Assembly (NCBI RefSeq): GCF_001742745.1
Contig: NZ_MJAK01000002.1
Span: 124,001 to 188,000, forward strand
Direction: 5' to 3'
DNA: 64,000 nucleotides
Origin: Curtobacterium sp. ER1/6
GTDB lineage: Bacteria; Actinomycetota; Actinomycetes; Actinomycetales; Microbacteriaceae
Shown one piece after another: positions 63,573-64,000 of the stretch. The translations under genes were made by a program, and so were the position numbers. Numbering within the stretch: position 1 is the stretch's first letter; the number at the start of each line of letters is the position of its first letter. The notes beneath the pieces were generated by a model. It saw only the letters and a program-made list of their open reading frames with translations. It searched no databases and was not told where the DNA came from.

Positions 63573-64000
63573 TCAGACGTCGAAGTCGCCACCGCCGAAG
63601 TCGCCGAACCCGCCGCCGAAGTCGCCTCCGCCGTCGCCCCAGCCCGCGCTCTCGAACCCGCCGCCGTCGGCTGCGCCCGCGTCGCCGGAGCCACCGTCGG
63701 CCGCGCCACCGTCACCGGAGTGGGCACCAGTGTCCTCCGAACCGCCGTCGCCCGCAGCGTCGGTACCGCCGTCGAACGATCCGGCGTCGGGCAGGAACGC
63801 GCTCATGAGCGTCGACCCGATGACGTAGCCGGCGACCGTACCGAGGATCGACGCACCGATCATGCGACCGAACGACGGACCGCCGCCGCGCTGGCCCGTC
63901 ATGCCGCCGCCCATGCCGCCGCCGTTCATGCCGCCGAGCGAGCGCTCCATGAAGCCGGGCTGCCGGATCTCGGACCGGGTCGCCGCCTGGGCGAGCGACC
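63573..64000 (-). CDS. Glycine-rich membrane protein (partial, runs off the window)
   Basis: The open frame reaches the window end without a stop, reading SLAQAATRSEIRQPGFMERS and on through GGMNGGGMGGGMTGQRGGG. The methionine at 63950 may not be the true start. One transmembrane helix follows (MIGASILGTVAGYVIGSTLMSAF), then a long glycine/aspartate-rich tail ending GGGFGDFGGGDFDV. The tail looks like those of small membrane proteins with TPM-like neighbours, but no family can be assigned. Confidence 0.7.
   Translation of the reverse strand, partial: SLAQAATRSEIRQPGFMERSLGGMNGGGMGGGMTGQRGGGPSFGRMIGASILGTVAGYVIGSTLMSAFLPDAGSFDGGTDAAGDGGSEDTGAHSGDGGAADGGSGDAGAADGGGFESAGWGDGGGDFGGGFGDFGGGDFDV

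Overview
The window reads as chromosome from a very GC-rich actinobacterium, most likely Microbacteriaceae and plausibly Curtobacterium or a close relative (inference). Grounds: many GTG starts, ATGA/GTGA stop-start overlaps in operons, mycothiol-associated families (an Rv2466c-like DsbA protein and a TIGR03086/maleylpyruvate isomerase-like protein), the TreX-TreY-TreZ trehalose route, group II truncated haemoglobin, and AbiEi/DUF559-like orphan genes. No rRNA, transposase, integrase, phage gene or CRISPR array was seen.

Layout. 1-2.2 kb: a minus-strand polymorphic-toxin locus (ESX-like partner, toxin, immunity, a leftover second toxin C-terminus, and the first three codons of a probable second immunity gene). 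2.2-16.3 kb: housekeeping genes (DsbA-like protein, aminopeptidase N, MscS channel, truncated globin, epimerase, two thioesterases, EttA, SSB, MsrA). 16.4-19.7 kb: tRNA-Arg, then a NeuA-like / NeuB-like / putative glycosyltransferase cassette for a nonulosonic acid. 19.8-23.7 kb: redox protein, a MarR-MFS pair with a promoter-embedded operator, and oligoribonuclease. 23.7-26.7 kb: tRNA-His, a large acyltransferase and a zincin. 26.7-31.1 kb: a sulfur-scavenging type cassette (flavin monooxygenase, acyl-CoA dehydrogenase-like partner, divergent MFS) bracketed by two 73-bp related hairpin repeats. 31.1-35 kb: a TPP-riboswitch-controlled YkoEDC-type ECF transporter with a P-loop kinase-like gene. 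35-42.1 kb: treX-treY-treZ closed by a strong bidirectional terminator. 42.2-50.3 kb: a polysaccharide/cell-envelope locus (polyprenol-phosphate mannose synthase-like GT2, class F sortase, GH8 glycosidase, DUF4397 protein, ArnT-like membrane protein, processive GT2 synthase, GtrA). 50.4-64 kb: aldo/keto reductases, YceI, MpaB-like oxygenase, FadD, EamA and APC transporters, a Drr-type ABC exporter and a glycine-rich protein cut by the window end.

Two interspersed palindromic repeat families run through the window. Family 1 is built on GGACGGGAGGC...GCCTCCCGTCC and usually lies just past gene ends. Family 2 is built on GAGCGGGCGGAA...TTCCGCCCGCTC, fills several intergenic gaps, and has entered coding sequence in the linker of the ECF ATPase and at the N-terminus of an aldo/keto reductase. 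Together with the 73-bp repeat pair they are the most distinctive non-coding signal here. The strongest candidates for an under-described system are the synthase-type polysaccharide locus at 42-50 kb and the toxin/immunity array at the left edge.
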